Source: Cloacibacterium caeni (GTDB lineage: Bacteria; Bacteroidota; Bacteroidia; Flavobacteriales; Weeksellaceae). From it: a stretch of DNA of 64,000 nucleotides. The stretch is from assembly GCF_907163125.1 (NCBI RefSeq), contig NZ_OU015319.1, forward strand, positions 2,046,001 through 2,110,000, read 5' to 3'. A program made the position numbers and the translations under genes. The notes under the pieces are model-generated. The model ran no database searches, was not told where the DNA came from, and saw only the letters and a list, made by a program, of their open reading frames with translations. Shown piece after piece: positions 23,398-32,746 of this stretch (position 1 is its first letter; each line of letters starts with the position of its first letter).

Positions 23398-24849
23398 TTA
23401 AACGTTTGTTGGAAGAATGATGGTGAATTTGGTTCCTTTTCCTTCTTCGGATTTCACAGAAATATCGCCTTTATACTCTTCTATCATTTTTTTGACCATG
23501 GTTAAACCGAGTCCCATTCCAGAATTTTTGGTCGTAAAATTAGGCTCGAAGATTTGCTCTAATTTATCTTTAGGAATACCAATTCCGTTGTCTTCTATAA
23601 CGATGATGATTTTCTTATTGAAAAGTTCTGCATCTATATTGATGATGGATTTTCTTTGTTCAGAAACCGCTTGTTTTGCATTGGTAATCATATTGGTGAA
23701 AATCCTAGAAAGATAAATTCTATCCATTCTCACAGGCATCATATCTTTATTCGCATGGAAATAAATATTACCATCATCATTGAAAACTCTTACCAAATTT
23801 TCTAATTCTTCTTTTAAGTTAAAAGATTCATCATTTTTTGGTGGCAACTTGGCAAATTCTGAAAAAGCACTTGCTACAGTAGCTACTAAATCGATTTGAT
23901 CAACCAAACTTCGACTTAGATTTCTAACTTTTTGGTCAATTTCTGGGTCATTTTTATCAAATTTCCTCTCAAAATTCTGAATGAGCAACTTCATTGGCGT
24001 GAGCGGATTTTTCACTTCGTGGGCAACTTGTTTCGCCATTTCTCTCCACGCTTCTTCTCTTTCTTTATTAGCCAAAAGCATTTTTTGGTCTTCAATTTGG
24101 TAAATCATTTTGTTATAAGATTTTACCAAACCACTTAATTCATCATTTTGAAAATACTTAATCGGTTTCATTTCTCTACCAAAAAGCGTAGTTCTGGTAA
24201 TGAGCTCAGAAATCCTTGTAATCGTTTTGGTCAAATTTTTAGAAATCACCCAACTTAGCCAAATACTCAACAAAATGAGGAAAAGATTGACCAAAATAAT
24301 GTACTGAACATATTTATTAAATGCACCTGCATAAATATTATCATTGTGATAAAAAGGAAAATACACAATCGCAATAGGCTCTAACATGTTATTCCTAAGA
24401 ATCATATAAGAAGAGGTGACATTACTGCCCACTTTTTGATCGTATTCTTGTACATCTACTCTTTTGTCAGACTCCAAAACATTCATTAACGTTTCATGAG
24501 GAATTTTTTTCTGCGCTACAAGATTCAGTTCCTTATTGGAAACCAAATAATTACCTTGTAAATCATAAAGAATTACATCATGTTTATTAATATCTGAAAT
24601 CTCGTAAATTTCGTTTTGGAGAATATTGACTAAATCTTTGTCTTGAGTAATATTAGTATGGCTTACTGCGTAATCTAGCGTTTTCATTAATGCTTCAAAC
24701 TTATTTTGCATTTCTGTAACGCTCTGTTCATCTGTAGATTTTTTGATGATAAGATAAGACATAGCTGTAGAACCTATGATACTGAAAAAACAGACTACCA
24801 TAAATCCTATAAAAATTTTAGTTCTTAAGCTATAGCTATGTAATGCCAT
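23398..24849 (-). CDS. NtrY-like sensor histidine kinase
   Basis: A 483-residue membrane kinase: helix (about 12-35), periplasmic sensor (36-180), second helix (181-203), HAMP linker (to about 255), HisKA box AHEVKNPLTP with H277, and HATPase domain with NMITNAKQAV, DNGIGIP and GMGLGL. The H-box form HEVKNPLTP is that of NtrY-type kinases. No response regulator gene is adjacent, so the partner is elsewhere. The gene ends with typical TIILPT and starts 3 bases after ribE. Confidence 0.9.
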   Translation of the reverse strand: MALHSYSLRTKIFIGFMVVCFFSIIGSTAMSYLIIKKSTDEQSVTEMQNKFEALMKTLDYAVSHTNITQDKDLVNILQNEIYEISDINKHDVILYDLQGNYLVSNKELNLVAQKKIPHETLMNVLESDKRVDVQEYDQKVGSNVTSSYMILRNNMLEPIAIVYFPFYHNDNIYAGAFNKYVQYIILVNLFLILLSIWLSWVISKNLTKTITRISELITRTTLFGREMKPIKYFQNDELSGLVKSYNKMIYQIEDQKMLLANKEREEAWREMAKQVAHEVKNPLTPMKLLIQNFERKFDKNDPEIDQKVRNLSRSLVDQIDLVATVASAFSEFAKLPPKNDESFNLKEELENLVRVFNDDGNIYFHANKDMMPVRMDRIYLSRIFTNMITNAKQAVSEQRKSIINIDAELFNKKIIIVIEDNGIGIPKDKLEQIFEPNFTTKNSGMGLGLTMVKKMIEEYKGDISVKSEEGKGTKFTIILPTNV

Positions 24850-24852
24850 GTT

Positions 24853-25437
24853 TTATCTCTTCATAAGCTTGGCTACATATTTTCCAATAATATCGAATTC
24901 TAAATTTACACGGTCTCCCACTTTTAAAGTATTCATATTGGTATGTTCCCAAGTGTACGGAATTATCGCCACAGAAAACTGATTTTCTTTGCTATCAGCA
25001 ACAGTCAAACTAATTCCATTTACAGTAATAGAACCTTGCGGAACTGTGGTAAAAGAACCATCTTCTTCGTAAGTAAATGTTAAATAATAACTTCCGTTAA
25101 TATTTTCGATAGCAACAATTGAGCCAGTTTTATCTACATGACCTTGTACAATATGACCATCTAACCTGCCATCCATTTTCATACAACGCTCTAAGTTTAC
25201 TATGCTACCTACTTTCAATTCGCCCAAATTGGTTTTTTCTAGCGTTTCATTTATTGCCGTAACCGTGTACAAATCACCATCTATTGATTCCACAGTAAGA
25301 CAACAACCATTATGCGCTAAACTCTGGTCTACTTTAAGTTCTTGTGTAAAAGGACCGCTAAAAGTAAAGACAACATTAGTCCCTTGTTTTTCCAATTTTT
25401 CTACCTTTCCTGTCGCTTCAATTATTCCTGTAAACAT
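24853..25437 (-). CDS. ribE: Riboflavin synthase alpha subunit
   Basis: A 194-residue enzyme that dismutates two lumazines to riboflavin. It has the hallmark start MFTGIIEATG and two tandem lumazine-binding halves (about 1-95 and 96-190), each with a GxVNLE strand. No FMN riboswitch is seen in the 107-base gap upstream. Its stop is 3 bases before the kinase start, so the two are probably cotranscribed. Confidence 0.95.
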   Translation of the reverse strand: MFTGIIEATGKVEKLEKQGTNVVFTFSGPFTQELKVDQSLAHNGCCLTVESIDGDLYTVTAINETLEKTNLGELKVGSIVNLERCMKMDGRLDGHIVQGHVDKTGSIVAIENINGSYYLTFTYEEDGSFTTVPQGSITVNGISLTVADSKENQFSVAIIPYTWEHTNMNTLKVGDRVNLEFDIIGKYVAKLMKR

Positions 25438-25500
25438 ATTTTGTTTATATAAGTTAAAGTTTTAAAATATTAGATTAAAGATTTATAAATTAAAAATCAC

Positions 25501-25508
25501 TAAATTTG
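25501..25508 (+). promoter_or_regulatory. -7 box for pdxA
   Basis: TAAATTTG, exact TAnnTTTG match, 36 bases before the pdxA ATG. Confidence 0.55.
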
Positions 25509-25544
25509 TAACAATCTTTTTTTAAAATTCAAAGATAATTAAAA

Positions 25545-26633
25545 ATGAATTCTAAACACCATAAAATTAAGGTAGGAATTTCAGTGGGAGATTTTAACGG
25601 AATAGGCGTAGAAATCATCCTAAAAGCACTGAAAGACAAAAATATTACTGACTTTTTCACTCCAGTAATTTTCGGTTCTGGAAAATTATTTTCTTACCAA
25701 AAAAATGTGTTTAAGATTAACACCACTTTTAATTATGTACAAAGTGCCAAAGAAGCCGCTAATGGAAAACTCAACATTGTCAATCTCTGGAAAGACAATG
25801 TAAATGTAGACTTCGGGACACCTACTGAAGAATCAACTAAAATGGCTATAGATTCTTTAGAAGCAGCTACAGATGCTTTAATGAAAGGTGAAATAGATGT
25901 TTTGGTAACCGCTCCTATCAATAAAGACGAGATGATGAAGCAAGGCTTCAAACATGCCGGTCACACTGGTTATTTTGAAGAAAAATTTGGCAAAAAAGGA
26001 CTTATGTTTCTCGTTACAGAAGGATTAAAAGTTGCCGTTTCTACCCATCATATTCCTGTTTCAGAAATTTCTAAAAATATTTCTAAACAAAAAATAAAGG
26101 AACAAGTAAGAGTTCTCAACCAATCATTGATTGAAGATTTCTGCATTCAAAAACCCAAAATTGCTATTCTAGGCCTTAATCCTCATGCTGGAGACGGCGG
26201 TGCAATTGGCAAAGAAGAAATAGAAATTATAGAACCTGCTATTAAAGAATTATTTAATGAAGGAATTTTAGCTTTTGGCTCTTTCCCTGCAGACAGCTTC
26301 TTCCAACCAGAGAAATACAGTTCATTTGATGCTGTTCTAGCAATGTATCATGACCAAGGATTAGCTCCTTTTAAAACATTAGCTTATGAAGAAGGCGTAA
26401 ATTACACTGCTGGATTGCCTTTCATAAGAACTTCGCCAGATCATGGAGTAGCGTATGACATTGCAGGTAAAAATTTAGCAGATGAGCAATCTTTTTCTGA
26501 GGCTATTTTTACAGCGATTAAAATTTTTAAAAATAGAAACGAGTATCAAGACCTCATAGAAAACCGCTTGAAACCAAGAGTTTTAGCTCACGACAATGGT
26601 ATAGATGAAGATTTACCAGAAGAAAATGAATAA
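25545..26633 (+). CDS. pdxA: 4-hydroxythreonine-4-phosphate dehydrogenase PdxA
   Basis: A 362-residue enzyme of pyridoxal phosphate synthesis. Metal-binding histidines lie in KHAGHTGYFEE, LNPHAGDGGAIG and MYHDQGLAPFK, all family signatures, as is TAPINKDEM. Length is slightly above the usual 330 because of an acidic C-terminal tail. It opens the conserved order pdxA-yceD-rpmF-accB-accC. Confidence 0.95.
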   Translation: MNSKHHKIKVGISVGDFNGIGVEIILKALKDKNITDFFTPVIFGSGKLFSYQKNVFKINTTFNYVQSAKEAANGKLNIVNLWKDNVNVDFGTPTEESTKMAIDSLEAATDALMKGEIDVLVTAPINKDEMMKQGFKHAGHTGYFEEKFGKKGLMFLVTEGLKVAVSTHHIPVSEISKNISKQKIKEQVRVLNQSLIEDFCIQKPKIAILGLNPHAGDGGAIGKEEIEIIEPAIKELFNEGILAFGSFPADSFFQPEKYSSFDAVLAMYHDQGLAPFKTLAYEEGVNYTAGLPFIRTSPDHGVAYDIAGKNLADEQSFSEAIFTAIKIFKNRNEYQDLIENRLKPRVLAHDNGIDEDLPEENE

Positions 26634-26638
26634 AACTT

Positions 26639-26668
26639 TTGTTATTTAAAAAAATTAACTTATTTTTG
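26639..26668 (+). promoter_or_regulatory. yceD-rpmF promoter (TTG-N19-TATTTTTG)
   Basis: TTG at 26639 and TATTTTTG at 26661, 19 bases apart and 13 bases before the yceD ATG. Both elements match the Bacteroidota consensus. Confidence 0.75.
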
Positions 26669-26681
26669 CACACCATTTTTT

Positions 26682-27206
26682 ATGGACAAATTTAGAAATT
26701 ATGACGTAGCATTTTCAGGGCTTAAGACTGGAAAGCACGAATTTAAATTTGAAGTAGAACAAGCGTTCTTTGATTTATTCGAGACTGAACAAGAGTTTTC
26801 AGGCGCTAAAATAGACGTAGATGCACTATTAGAAAAGCACTCTACATTTTTAGATTTCCTGATTAAAATCCATGGAATAGTAAATTTAGTTTGTGACATC
26901 ACCAGCGAAACATTTACTCATCCTATAGAAAACGAAATAAAATTCTTGGTAAAATTCGGAGAAGAATATGATGATAGTAATGAAGAAGTAATTACCATCC
27001 CACAAGGAGATAGTGCTTTTAACATTTCTCAGGCAATTTACGAAGCAGTAATATTATCTATTCCTATGAAAAAAATCTCTCCTAATGTAAAAGAAGAAGA
27101 TTTTGAACTCATCGAAAAATTCAGTCCCAAAGAAATTGAAGAAGAAGAAACCCTCGAAATAGACCCTCGTTGGGAAGCTTTGAAAAAATTAAAAGACAAA
27201 AAATAG
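26682..27206 (+). CDS. yceD: YceD/DUF177 family protein
   Basis: A 174-residue acidic protein of the DUF177 family, linked to rpmF in most bacteria and implicated in 23S rRNA processing or large-subunit assembly. Family features seen here are the LVCDITSETFTHPI segment with its single cysteine (the family's usual second pair is degenerate) and the C-terminal IDPRWEALKKL. It is 31 bases before rpmF. Confidence 0.88.
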   Translation: MDKFRNYDVAFSGLKTGKHEFKFEVEQAFFDLFETEQEFSGAKIDVDALLEKHSTFLDFLIKIHGIVNLVCDITSETFTHPIENEIKFLVKFGEEYDDSNEEVITIPQGDSAFNISQAIYEAVILSIPMKKISPNVKEEDFELIEKFSPKEIEEEETLEIDPRWEALKKLKDKK

Positions 27207-27237
27207 AAATCTTACATAAAGTTTAAAGAATTACAAA

Positions 27238-27438
27238 ATGGCACATCCTAAAAGAAGACAGTCATCTACTAGAAGAGATAAAAGAAGAACTCACTACAAA
27301 GCTGTGGTTCCTCAATTAGCAAAAGATGCAACTACAGGTGAATTACACTTGTATCACAGAGCACATTGGCATGAAGGAAAACTATACTACAGAGGAAAAG
27401 TAGTATTAGAGAAACAAGTAGAAACTACTGAAGACTAA
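27238..27438 (+). CDS. rpmF: 50S ribosomal protein L32, zinc-free form
   Basis: A 66-residue protein starting [20 protein letters not shown], standard for L32. The C-terminal ribbon has no cysteines ([19 protein letters not shown]), so this is a form without the zinc site found in many other phyla. Confidence 0.96.
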   Translation: MAHPKRRQSSTRRDKRRTHYKAVVPQLAKDATTGELHLYHRAHWHEGKLYYRGKVVLEKQVETTED

Positions 27439-27443
27439 TTAAG

Positions 27444-27466
27444 AAAAAGCGTAGCTTTTTTCTTTT
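27444..27466 (+). terminator. rpmF terminator, first hairpin
   Basis: AAAAAGC-GTA-GCTTTTT followed by TCTTTT. Confidence 0.6.
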
Positions 27467-27473
27467 CGATAAA

Positions 27474-27512
27474 AAAACCATTCTCTTTTTATGAAAAATT
27501 GAATGGTTTTTT
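27474..27512 (+). terminator. rpmF terminator, second hairpin
   Basis: AAAACCATTC pairs exactly with GAATGGTTTT, followed by TT. Confidence 0.75.
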
Positions 27513-27525
27513 GTTGTTTTATTAC

Positions 27526-27533
27526 TATATTTG
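27526..27533 (+). promoter_or_regulatory. -7 box for accBC
   Basis: TATATTTG, exact TAnnTTTG match, 21 bases before the accB ATG. Confidence 0.6.
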
Positions 27534-27554
27534 AAGCCGTAAAAAATTATATAT

Positions 27555-28031
27555 ATGGACTCTAAAGAATTATTAAATCTTATAAGATTCGTAGCAAAAG
27601 CTGGTGTTTCTGAAGTGAAATACAAAACAAAAGATTTCGAAATCAACATAAAAACTCCACTTGCTGGTAGTGAAGCAGTAAGTTATGTACCTCAACCTGT
27701 AGCTTATCAAGCTCCTGCAGCTCCAGTTGCCGCACCTGCTGCCGCTCCAGCTACCGAAACAAACGCTGAATCAACTTCTGACGACAGCAAATATATCACT
27801 ATCAAGTCTCCTATGATTGGTACTTTCTACAGAAAACCATCTCCAGACAAAGATGTATTCGTAAATGTAGGTAGTGAAGTAAAAAATGACACAGTGGTTT
27901 GTGTAATCGAAGCAATGAAATTATTCAACCAGATTGAAGCAGAAGTTTCTGGAAAAATTGTTAAAATTTTGGTAGATGACGCTTCTCCTGTAGAATATGA
28001 CCAACCGTTATTCTTAGTAGACCCATCATAA
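27555..28031 (+). CDS. accB: Biotin carboxyl carrier protein of acetyl-CoA carboxylase
   Basis: A 158-residue carrier. The N-terminal 45 residues form a helical region, then an Ala/Pro-rich flexible linker (about 45-80), then the biotinyl domain with IEAMKLF, biotinylated at K122. It swings carboxybiotin between AccC and the AccAD transferase. accC follows after a 96-base AT-rich gap with no terminator, so they form an operon. Confidence 0.96.
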   Translation: MDSKELLNLIRFVAKAGVSEVKYKTKDFEINIKTPLAGSEAVSYVPQPVAYQAPAAPVAAPAAAPATETNAESTSDDSKYITIKSPMIGTFYRKPSPDKDVFVNVGSEVKNDTVVCVIEAMKLFNQIEAEVSGKIVKILVDDASPVEYDQPLFLVDPS

Positions 28032-28127
28032 GTAATTTTAAATTATAAATTATAGATTTTAAGTGAATCTTTTTCATTTTAAAATAATTTAAAATTCAAA
28101 AATTTAAAATTTAAAATTTCTAAAAAG

Positions 28128-29486
28128 ATGTTCAAAAAAATATTAATTGCCAATCGTGGAGAGATTGCTATGAGGATTCTTCGTACTTGTAAAGAAATGG
28201 GAATCAAAACAGTAGCAGTTTATTCTACTGCAGACAAAGACAGCTTGCATGTGAGATTCGCAGACGAAGCTGTTTGTATAGGACCTCCTGTAAGTAAAGA
28301 TTCTTATCTTAAAATTTCTAATATCATTGCTGCTGCAGAAATTACCAATGCAGATGCTATCCATCCTGGTTACGGATTCTTATCAGAGAATGCAAATTTC
28401 TCAAGAATTTGTGAAAAAAATGGAATAAAATTCATTGGTGCCACTCCAGAACAAATAGAAAAAATGGGAGACAAAGCTACGGCTAAATCTACCATGAAAG
28501 AAGCTGGTGTTCCTTGCGTTCCTGGTTCTGATGGCTTAGTTCCTAACTATGAAACCGCTGCTAAATTAGCCGAAGAAATTGGCTATCCTGTAATGATTAA
28601 AGCTACAGCTGGTGGTGGAGGAAAAGGAATGCGTGCTGTTTGGAAGGCAGAAAACCTAAGAGATTTATGGGATTCTGCTGTACAAGAAGCTACTGCAGCT
28701 TTCGGAAATGGAGGTATGTATATGGAAAAACTTATTGAAGAACCAAGACATATTGAAATTCAAATTGCTGGAGACCAATATGGTAAAGCATGTCACCTTT
28801 CAGAAAGAGATTGCTCTGTTCAGAGAAGAAATCAAAAACTAACTGAAGAAACTCCATCTCCATTCATGACCGAAGAATTGAGAGAAAAAATGGGAGAAGC
28901 TGCTGTAAAAGCTGCAGAATATATTGGTTATGAAGGTGTAGGAACTATAGAATTCTTAGTAGACAAACATAGAAATTTCTATTTCATGGAAATGAATACC
29001 AGAATTCAAGTAGAGCACCCTATTACTGAACAAGTAGTTGATTTTGACTTGATTAGAGAGCAAATTTTATTGGCGGCTGGTCAACCAATTTCTGGTAAAA
29101 ATTACTATCCAAAATTACACTCTATAGAATGTAGAATTAATGCGGAAGATCCTTTTAATGATTTCCGTCCGAGTCCAGGAAAAATTACTGAATTGAACAT
29201 TCCTGGAGGTCACGGAGTAAGAGTAGATACTCACGTTTACAAAGGATATACCATTCCTTCTAACTATGACTCTATGATTGCTAAAATTATTACTACAGCG
29301 CAAACTAGAGAAGAAGCAATTGCAAAAATGAAACGTGCTTTAGAAGAATTCTACATTGCAGGAATTAAAACAACCATTCCTTTCCATAGACAATTGATGG
29401 AGCATCCTGATTATCTTGCAGGAAACTACACCACTAAATTTATGGAAGATTTTGTAATGGATAAATCTTACGAAAACATTATTTAA
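28128..29486 (+). CDS. accC: Biotin carboxylase subunit of acetyl-CoA carboxylase
   Basis: A 452-residue ATP-grasp enzyme that carboxylates biotin on AccB. It has [11 protein letters not shown] at the start, the glycine-rich loop [12 protein letters not shown], the bicarbonate-site [11 protein letters not shown] and the usual full length. A clear terminator follows. Confidence 0.97.
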   Translation: MFKKILIANRGEIAMRILRTCKEMGIKTVAVYSTADKDSLHVRFADEAVCIGPPVSKDSYLKISNIIAAAEITNADAIHPGYGFLSENANFSRICEKNGIKFIGATPEQIEKMGDKATAKSTMKEAGVPCVPGSDGLVPNYETAAKLAEEIGYPVMIKATAGGGGKGMRAVWKAENLRDLWDSAVQEATAAFGNGGMYMEKLIEEPRHIEIQIAGDQYGKACHLSERDCSVQRRNQKLTEETPSPFMTEELREKMGEAAVKAAEYIGYEGVGTIEFLVDKHRNFYFMEMNTRIQVEHPITEQVVDFDLIREQILLAAGQPISGKNYYPKLHSIECRINAEDPFNDFRPSPGKITELNIPGGHGVRVDTHVYKGYTIPSNYDSMIAKIITTAQTREEAIAKMKRALEEFYIAGIKTTIPFHRQLMEHPDYLAGNYTTKFMEDFVMDKSYENII

Positions 29487-29503
29487 AACATTTTAAATAA
29501 ATG

Positions 29504-29537
29504 AAAAAGTTGTCTTGAAAAAGGCAACTTTTTTTAT
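29504..29537 (+). terminator. accC terminator
   Basis: AAAAAGTTG pairs with CAACTTTTT across a 12-base loop, with a T run. Confidence 0.8.
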
Positions 29538-29560
29538 TGAAAAATTCTAAAATTAAAATG

Positions 29561-29568
29561 TACATTTG
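29561..29568 (+). promoter_or_regulatory. -7 box for rocD
   Basis: TACATTTG, 21 bases before the ATG, with a TTG 21 bases upstream (29537-29539). Confidence 0.65.
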
Positions 29569-29589
29569 TAAAAATTCAATAATACATTT

Positions 29590-30828
29590 ATGTCTACAAA
29601 AAACGCTCAATATTATATAGATTTAGAAGATAAACATGGTGCTCACAACTATCATCCGCTTCCTGTTGTATTAGATAAAGGAGAAGGTGTATATGTTTGG
29701 GATGTGGAAGGGAAACAATATTTTGATTTTCTATCGGCATATTCTGCTGTAAATCAAGGACATTCTCACCCAAAAATTGTAAAAGCACTTACAGACCAAG
29801 CTCAGAAACTTTCTCTTACTTCTAGAGCGTTCTACAATTCAAACTTAGGAGAATACGAGAAAAAAATCACTTCGCTTTTCGGATTTGACAAAGTTCTCCC
29901 GATGAATTCTGGTGCAGAAGCCGTAGAAACTGCCATTAAACTCGCTAGAAAATGGAGCTACGAAGTCAAAGGAATTAAAGATGGTTATGCTAAAATAATC
30001 GTTTGTGAAAACAACTTCCACGGAAGAACTACCACGATTGTTTCTTTTTCTAATGACAAAGATGCACACAATAATTACGGACCATTTACACCCGGATTTT
30101 TAAGAATTCCATACAACGATATTGAAGCACTAGCAAAGGTTTTAGAAGATGAAGCAGAACACATCGCTGCATTTTTAGTAGAGCCTATTCAAGGGGAAGC
30201 TGGTGTATATGTTCCAGATGAAGGATATTTAAAAAATGCTTCAGAATTATGTAAAAAGTACAATGTTCTTTTCGTGGCAGACGAAGTTCAAACAGGTATT
30301 GCTAGAACAGGAAAATTAATCGCTTGTCACCATGAAAATGTACAACCAGATATTCTTATTTTAGGAAAAGCACTTTCTGGAGGAATGTATCCAGTTTCTG
30401 CTGTTTTGGCAAATGATAACATTATGCAAGTTATCCATCCTGGTCAGCATGGTTCTACTTTTGGAGGGAATCCATTAGCTTGCGCAGTTGCAGTAGCAGC
30501 TTTAGATGTAGTAGAAGAAGAAAAACTATCAGAAAGAGCAGAAGAATTAGGAAAATTTTTCCGTGCTGAAATTCAGAAAATCATTGCTAAGACAGATTTG
30601 ATTTATCAAGTGAGAGGAAAAGGCTTATTGAATGCTATTTTAGTGAATGACACTCCAGAGTCACCTACTGCATGGAATCTTTGCATGCAATTTGCAGAAA
30701 ATGGTTTATTAGCAAAGCCTACTCATGGTAATATTATAAGACTAGCTCCACCATTGGTAATTACCAAAGAACAATTGCTAGAATGTGTAGCCATTATAGA
30801 AAAAGTAATCTTGAATTATAAAAAATAA
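29590..30828 (+). CDS. rocD: Ornithine aminotransferase
   Basis: A 412-residue class III aminotransferase (PLP-dependent) converting ornithine to glutamate semialdehyde. It has the [17 protein letters not shown] cofactor segment, [24 protein letters not shown] with the cofactor aspartate, and [14 protein letters not shown] with the PLP lysine. The sequence fits ornithine aminotransferase better than acetylornithine aminotransferase. Its original terminator hairpin has been split by an insertion sequence. Confidence 0.92.
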   Translation: MSTKNAQYYIDLEDKHGAHNYHPLPVVLDKGEGVYVWDVEGKQYFDFLSAYSAVNQGHSHPKIVKALTDQAQKLSLTSRAFYNSNLGEYEKKITSLFGFDKVLPMNSGAEAVETAIKLARKWSYEVKGIKDGYAKIIVCENNFHGRTTTIVSFSNDKDAHNNYGPFTPGFLRIPYNDIEALAKVLEDEAEHIAAFLVEPIQGEAGVYVPDEGYLKNASELCKKYNVLFVADEVQTGIARTGKLIACHHENVQPDILILGKALSGGMYPVSAVLANDNIMQVIHPGQHGSTFGGNPLACAVAVAALDVVEEEKLSERAEELGKFFRAEIQKIIAKTDLIYQVRGKGLLNAILVNDTPESPTAWNLCMQFAENGLLAKPTHGNIIRLAPPLVITKEQLLECVAIIEKVILNYKK

Positions 30829-30873
30829 AAAAATCCCGAGTATTTTAGACTGCACCCAAAAGTTTAGACAAAA

Positions 30874-31662
30874 TTAAACAATATTTTCAAAGGAAAGAGT
30901 TCGGTACTGTACCGGACTCTTTCCTTTGAGATTGAGTCTTATTCTATCATTGTTGTAATAGTGAATGTACTTCACTATTTCCATCTTAAGTTCCTGAATG
31001 GAACCAAACTTTCTGGCATAAAACATTTCTGATTTTATCGTTCCAAAAAAGTTTTCTATCACCGCATTGTCCAAACAGTTTCCTTTTCGGGACATACTTT
31101 GAATAATACCTTTTTCTTTTAACAAGTTTTGGTAATGTTTCATTTGATATTGCCAACCTTGATCAGAATGTAGAATGATGTTTTGTGTAGATTTTACTTT
31201 TCTGAATGATTTCTTTAGCATTCTGATGATTTGGCTAAACACAGGTCTTTCAGATAAGTCAAAACTGACAATTTCACCATTAAATAAATCGATGATTGGA
31301 GATAGATAAAGTTTATTACCCGATACATTAAACTCTGTAACATCGGTTGCCCATTTCTGATTAGGAGTGTCCGATTTGAAATTCCTCTGTAGAACATTGG
31401 GCGCAATTTTCCCTTGCTCTCCCTTGTAAGATTTATATTTCTTCACTCGGATAATACTCTTTAAACCTAATATTTTCATAAGTCGTAAAACAGTTTTGTG
31501 ATTAATCAAAATTCCTTTTTCTTTCAAAAGCAAAGTAATTCTTCTATAGCCCAACCTTCCTTTGTGACGATGATAAATCTGCTTAATCATTTCTTTTATT
31601 TCCGCATATTTATCTTTCATTTGAAAGCGTTTTTGATAGTAATAAAAACTGCTTCTTGCCAT
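30874..31662 (-). CDS. IS3-family transposase OrfB (DDE integrase domain)
   Basis: A 262-residue catalytic part with an HTH_21-like N-terminus and rve integrase core. The triad is D107 (WATDVTE), D167 (HSDQGWQY) and E203 (IENFFG), with the 60- and 35-residue spacings of the IS3 family. The frame is open upstream of the ATG to the slippery site, so the active product is an OrfAB fusion. Confidence 0.95.
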   Translation of the reverse strand: MARSSFYYYQKRFQMKDKYAEIKEMIKQIYHRHKGRLGYRRITLLLKEKGILINHKTVLRLMKILGLKSIIRVKKYKSYKGEQGKIAPNVLQRNFKSDTPNQKWATDVTEFNVSGNKLYLSPIIDLFNGEIVSFDLSERPVFSQIIRMLKKSFRKVKSTQNIILHSDQGWQYQMKHYQNLLKEKGIIQSMSRKGNCLDNAVIENFFGTIKSEMFYARKFGSIQELKMEIVKYIHYYNNDRIRLNLKGKSPVQYRTLSFENIV

Positions 31663-31703
31663 CGATGTACAATGCAGCAGTACTGCTAAATCAAAGTCCT
31701 GCC

Positions 31704-32228
31704 TTAACTCTTCGATGGCTTTGGATTTTTCCTTTCCTGAATTAAGGCGTCTAACTTTTTTAAAATGGCGTTCTCGGCTTCTAAATAATAAATCCTCTCC
31801 AACAGTTCTTCCTCCCTTGTTAAGGGCTTGCCTGTTTTCTTTTTTTTTCGCTTGTAATTACTCATGGTTTTAGGTCTTCCTCTGGGTCTGTTTTCTAAAC
31901 CTAAAATACCATTTTTTTTGTAATTTCGCTGCCAACTAAGAATACTGGACTCCGCAGGAATATTAAACCTTCTCGACGCTTCTTTTAAACTTAAATTCTC
32001 TTTCTCAATTACTGATAAAATCTTTAATTTAAAATCTTTTGTGTAATGCGTATTGGAAAGCCGAACAAGTCCTGAAACTCCATAAAGTTCATAAAATTTT
32101 ATCCATTTACGAACCAAGGAACCACAAACTCCAATGCGTTTTCCTAAATCGTCTGTTCCAATATCCCCTTTGTGATATCTCTTTATAGCTTTTAATTTAA
32201 AGTCTACTGAATATTTACTTTTCCCCAT
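31704..32228 (-). CDS. IS3-family OrfA (DNA-binding subunit)
   Basis: A 174-residue protein read from the ATG at 32228 (MGKSKYSVDFKLKAIKRY); an earlier in-frame ATG would translate the inverted repeat. It has two helix-turn-helix modules (about 5-60 and 65-115) and a C-terminal leucine zipper (LLERIYYLEAENAILKKL). It binds the element ends. Its coding region overlaps the OrfAB frameshift site. Confidence 0.92.
   Translation of the reverse strand: MGKSKYSVDFKLKAIKRYHKGDIGTDDLGKRIGVCGSLVRKWIKFYELYGVSGLVRLSNTHYTKDFKLKILSVIEKENLSLKEASRRFNIPAESSILSWQRNYKKNGILGLENRPRGRPKTMSNYKRKKKKTGKPLTREEELLERIYYLEAENAILKKLDALIQERKNPKPSKS
31755..31761 (-). other. Programmed -1 frameshift heptamer A-AAA-AAG
   Basis: On the minus strand the OrfA codons TTA AAA AAG contain A AAA AAG. 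After a -1 slip the frame stays open through VRRLNSGKEKSKAIEELRQ and on into OrfB, which is the usual way IS3 elements make the OrfAB transposase. Confidence 0.85.
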
Positions 32229-32290
32229 AAAAAATGCCCCTAAAAAGTGTCTAACTTTTTGGGGGCAGTCCATTTTCGGGATTTTCTATT

Positions 32291-32635
32291 TTAATTTCTT
32301 TCGTAATCGTCTTGTATTCTTACGATATCATCTTCGCCAAAATAAGTTCCAGTTTGTACTTCTACAAAAACCAAAACTTTATCACTGCGATTCTCTATTC
32401 TATGTTTAGCTCCTTGAGGAATAAAAATACTCTGCCCATATTGTAAGAAATTTTCTTCCCCGTCTAATACTACTACCGCCTCTCCTTCTACGATTGTCCA
32501 AAATTCTTGACGATGATGATGGTATTGATAAGAAAGTCTTTGATTAGGTAAAACTTCTATTCTTTTTAATTTAAAATTAGGTTCATCTTGTAATACAAAA
32601 TACTTTCCCCAAGGTCTTTCACCAATTTCTAGCAT
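32291..32635 (-). CDS. Cupin, mannose-6-phosphate isomerase type II-like
   Basis: A 114-residue single cupin domain similar to the C-terminal isomerase domain of bifunctional mannose-1-phosphate guanylyltransferases. Metal ligands fit YQYHHHRQEFWTIVEGEA and GAKHRIENR; RPWGKYFVL is the family's opening motif. Free-standing versions are common and their substrate is uncertain. The IS element starts 18 bases beyond its stop codon. Confidence 0.8.
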   Translation of the reverse strand: MLEIGERPWGKYFVLQDEPNFKLKRIEVLPNQRLSYQYHHHRQEFWTIVEGEAVVVLDGEENFLQYGQSIFIPQGAKHRIENRSDKVLVFVEVQTGTYFGEDDIVRIQDDYERN

Positions 32636-32718
32636 GTTTTTAAAGTTTAAATTATATTACAAAATTAAGAAATAAAAATTTTAGGTACTCCATAATAATC
32701 AGAAAACTATAAAAATCG

Positions 32719-32726
32719 TAAATTTG
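32719..32726 (+). promoter_or_regulatory. -7 box for gltX
   Basis: TAAATTTG, exact TAnnTTTG match, 20 bases before the gltX ATG. Confidence 0.6.
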
Positions 32727-32746
32727 CAACTTAAAATTTCTAAAAA

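Larger units (their letters stand above)
30846..32272 (-). mobile_element. Intact IS3-family element, IS150-like
   Basis: About 1.43 kb with inverted ends TAGACTGCACCCAAAAGTTT (left) and TGGACTGCCCCCAAAAAGTT (right, read inward), close to IS150 ends. It carries orfA and orfB with a slippery heptamer between them. Flanking duplication is TTT, or ATTTT if the ends are trimmed by one base each. The flanks AATCCCGA and TCGGGATT are the two arms of a hairpin, so the element landed in the loop of a terminator shared by rocD and the cupin gene. All parts needed for transposition look intact. Confidence 0.92.

Noticed and set aside
25438-25544. Possible FMN riboswitch upstream of ribE
   Set aside because: The gap is simple AT-rich sequence without the conserved RFN elements.
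28032-28127. AT-rich near-repeats (AATTTAAAATT) between accB and accC as a regulatory element
   Set aside because: Low-complexity sequence only; no stable hairpin with a T run or promoter box.
30874-32228. IS orfA/orfB as a frameshifted pseudogene
   Set aside because: The A6G heptamer and open -1 frame show programmed frameshifting, normal for IS3 elements.
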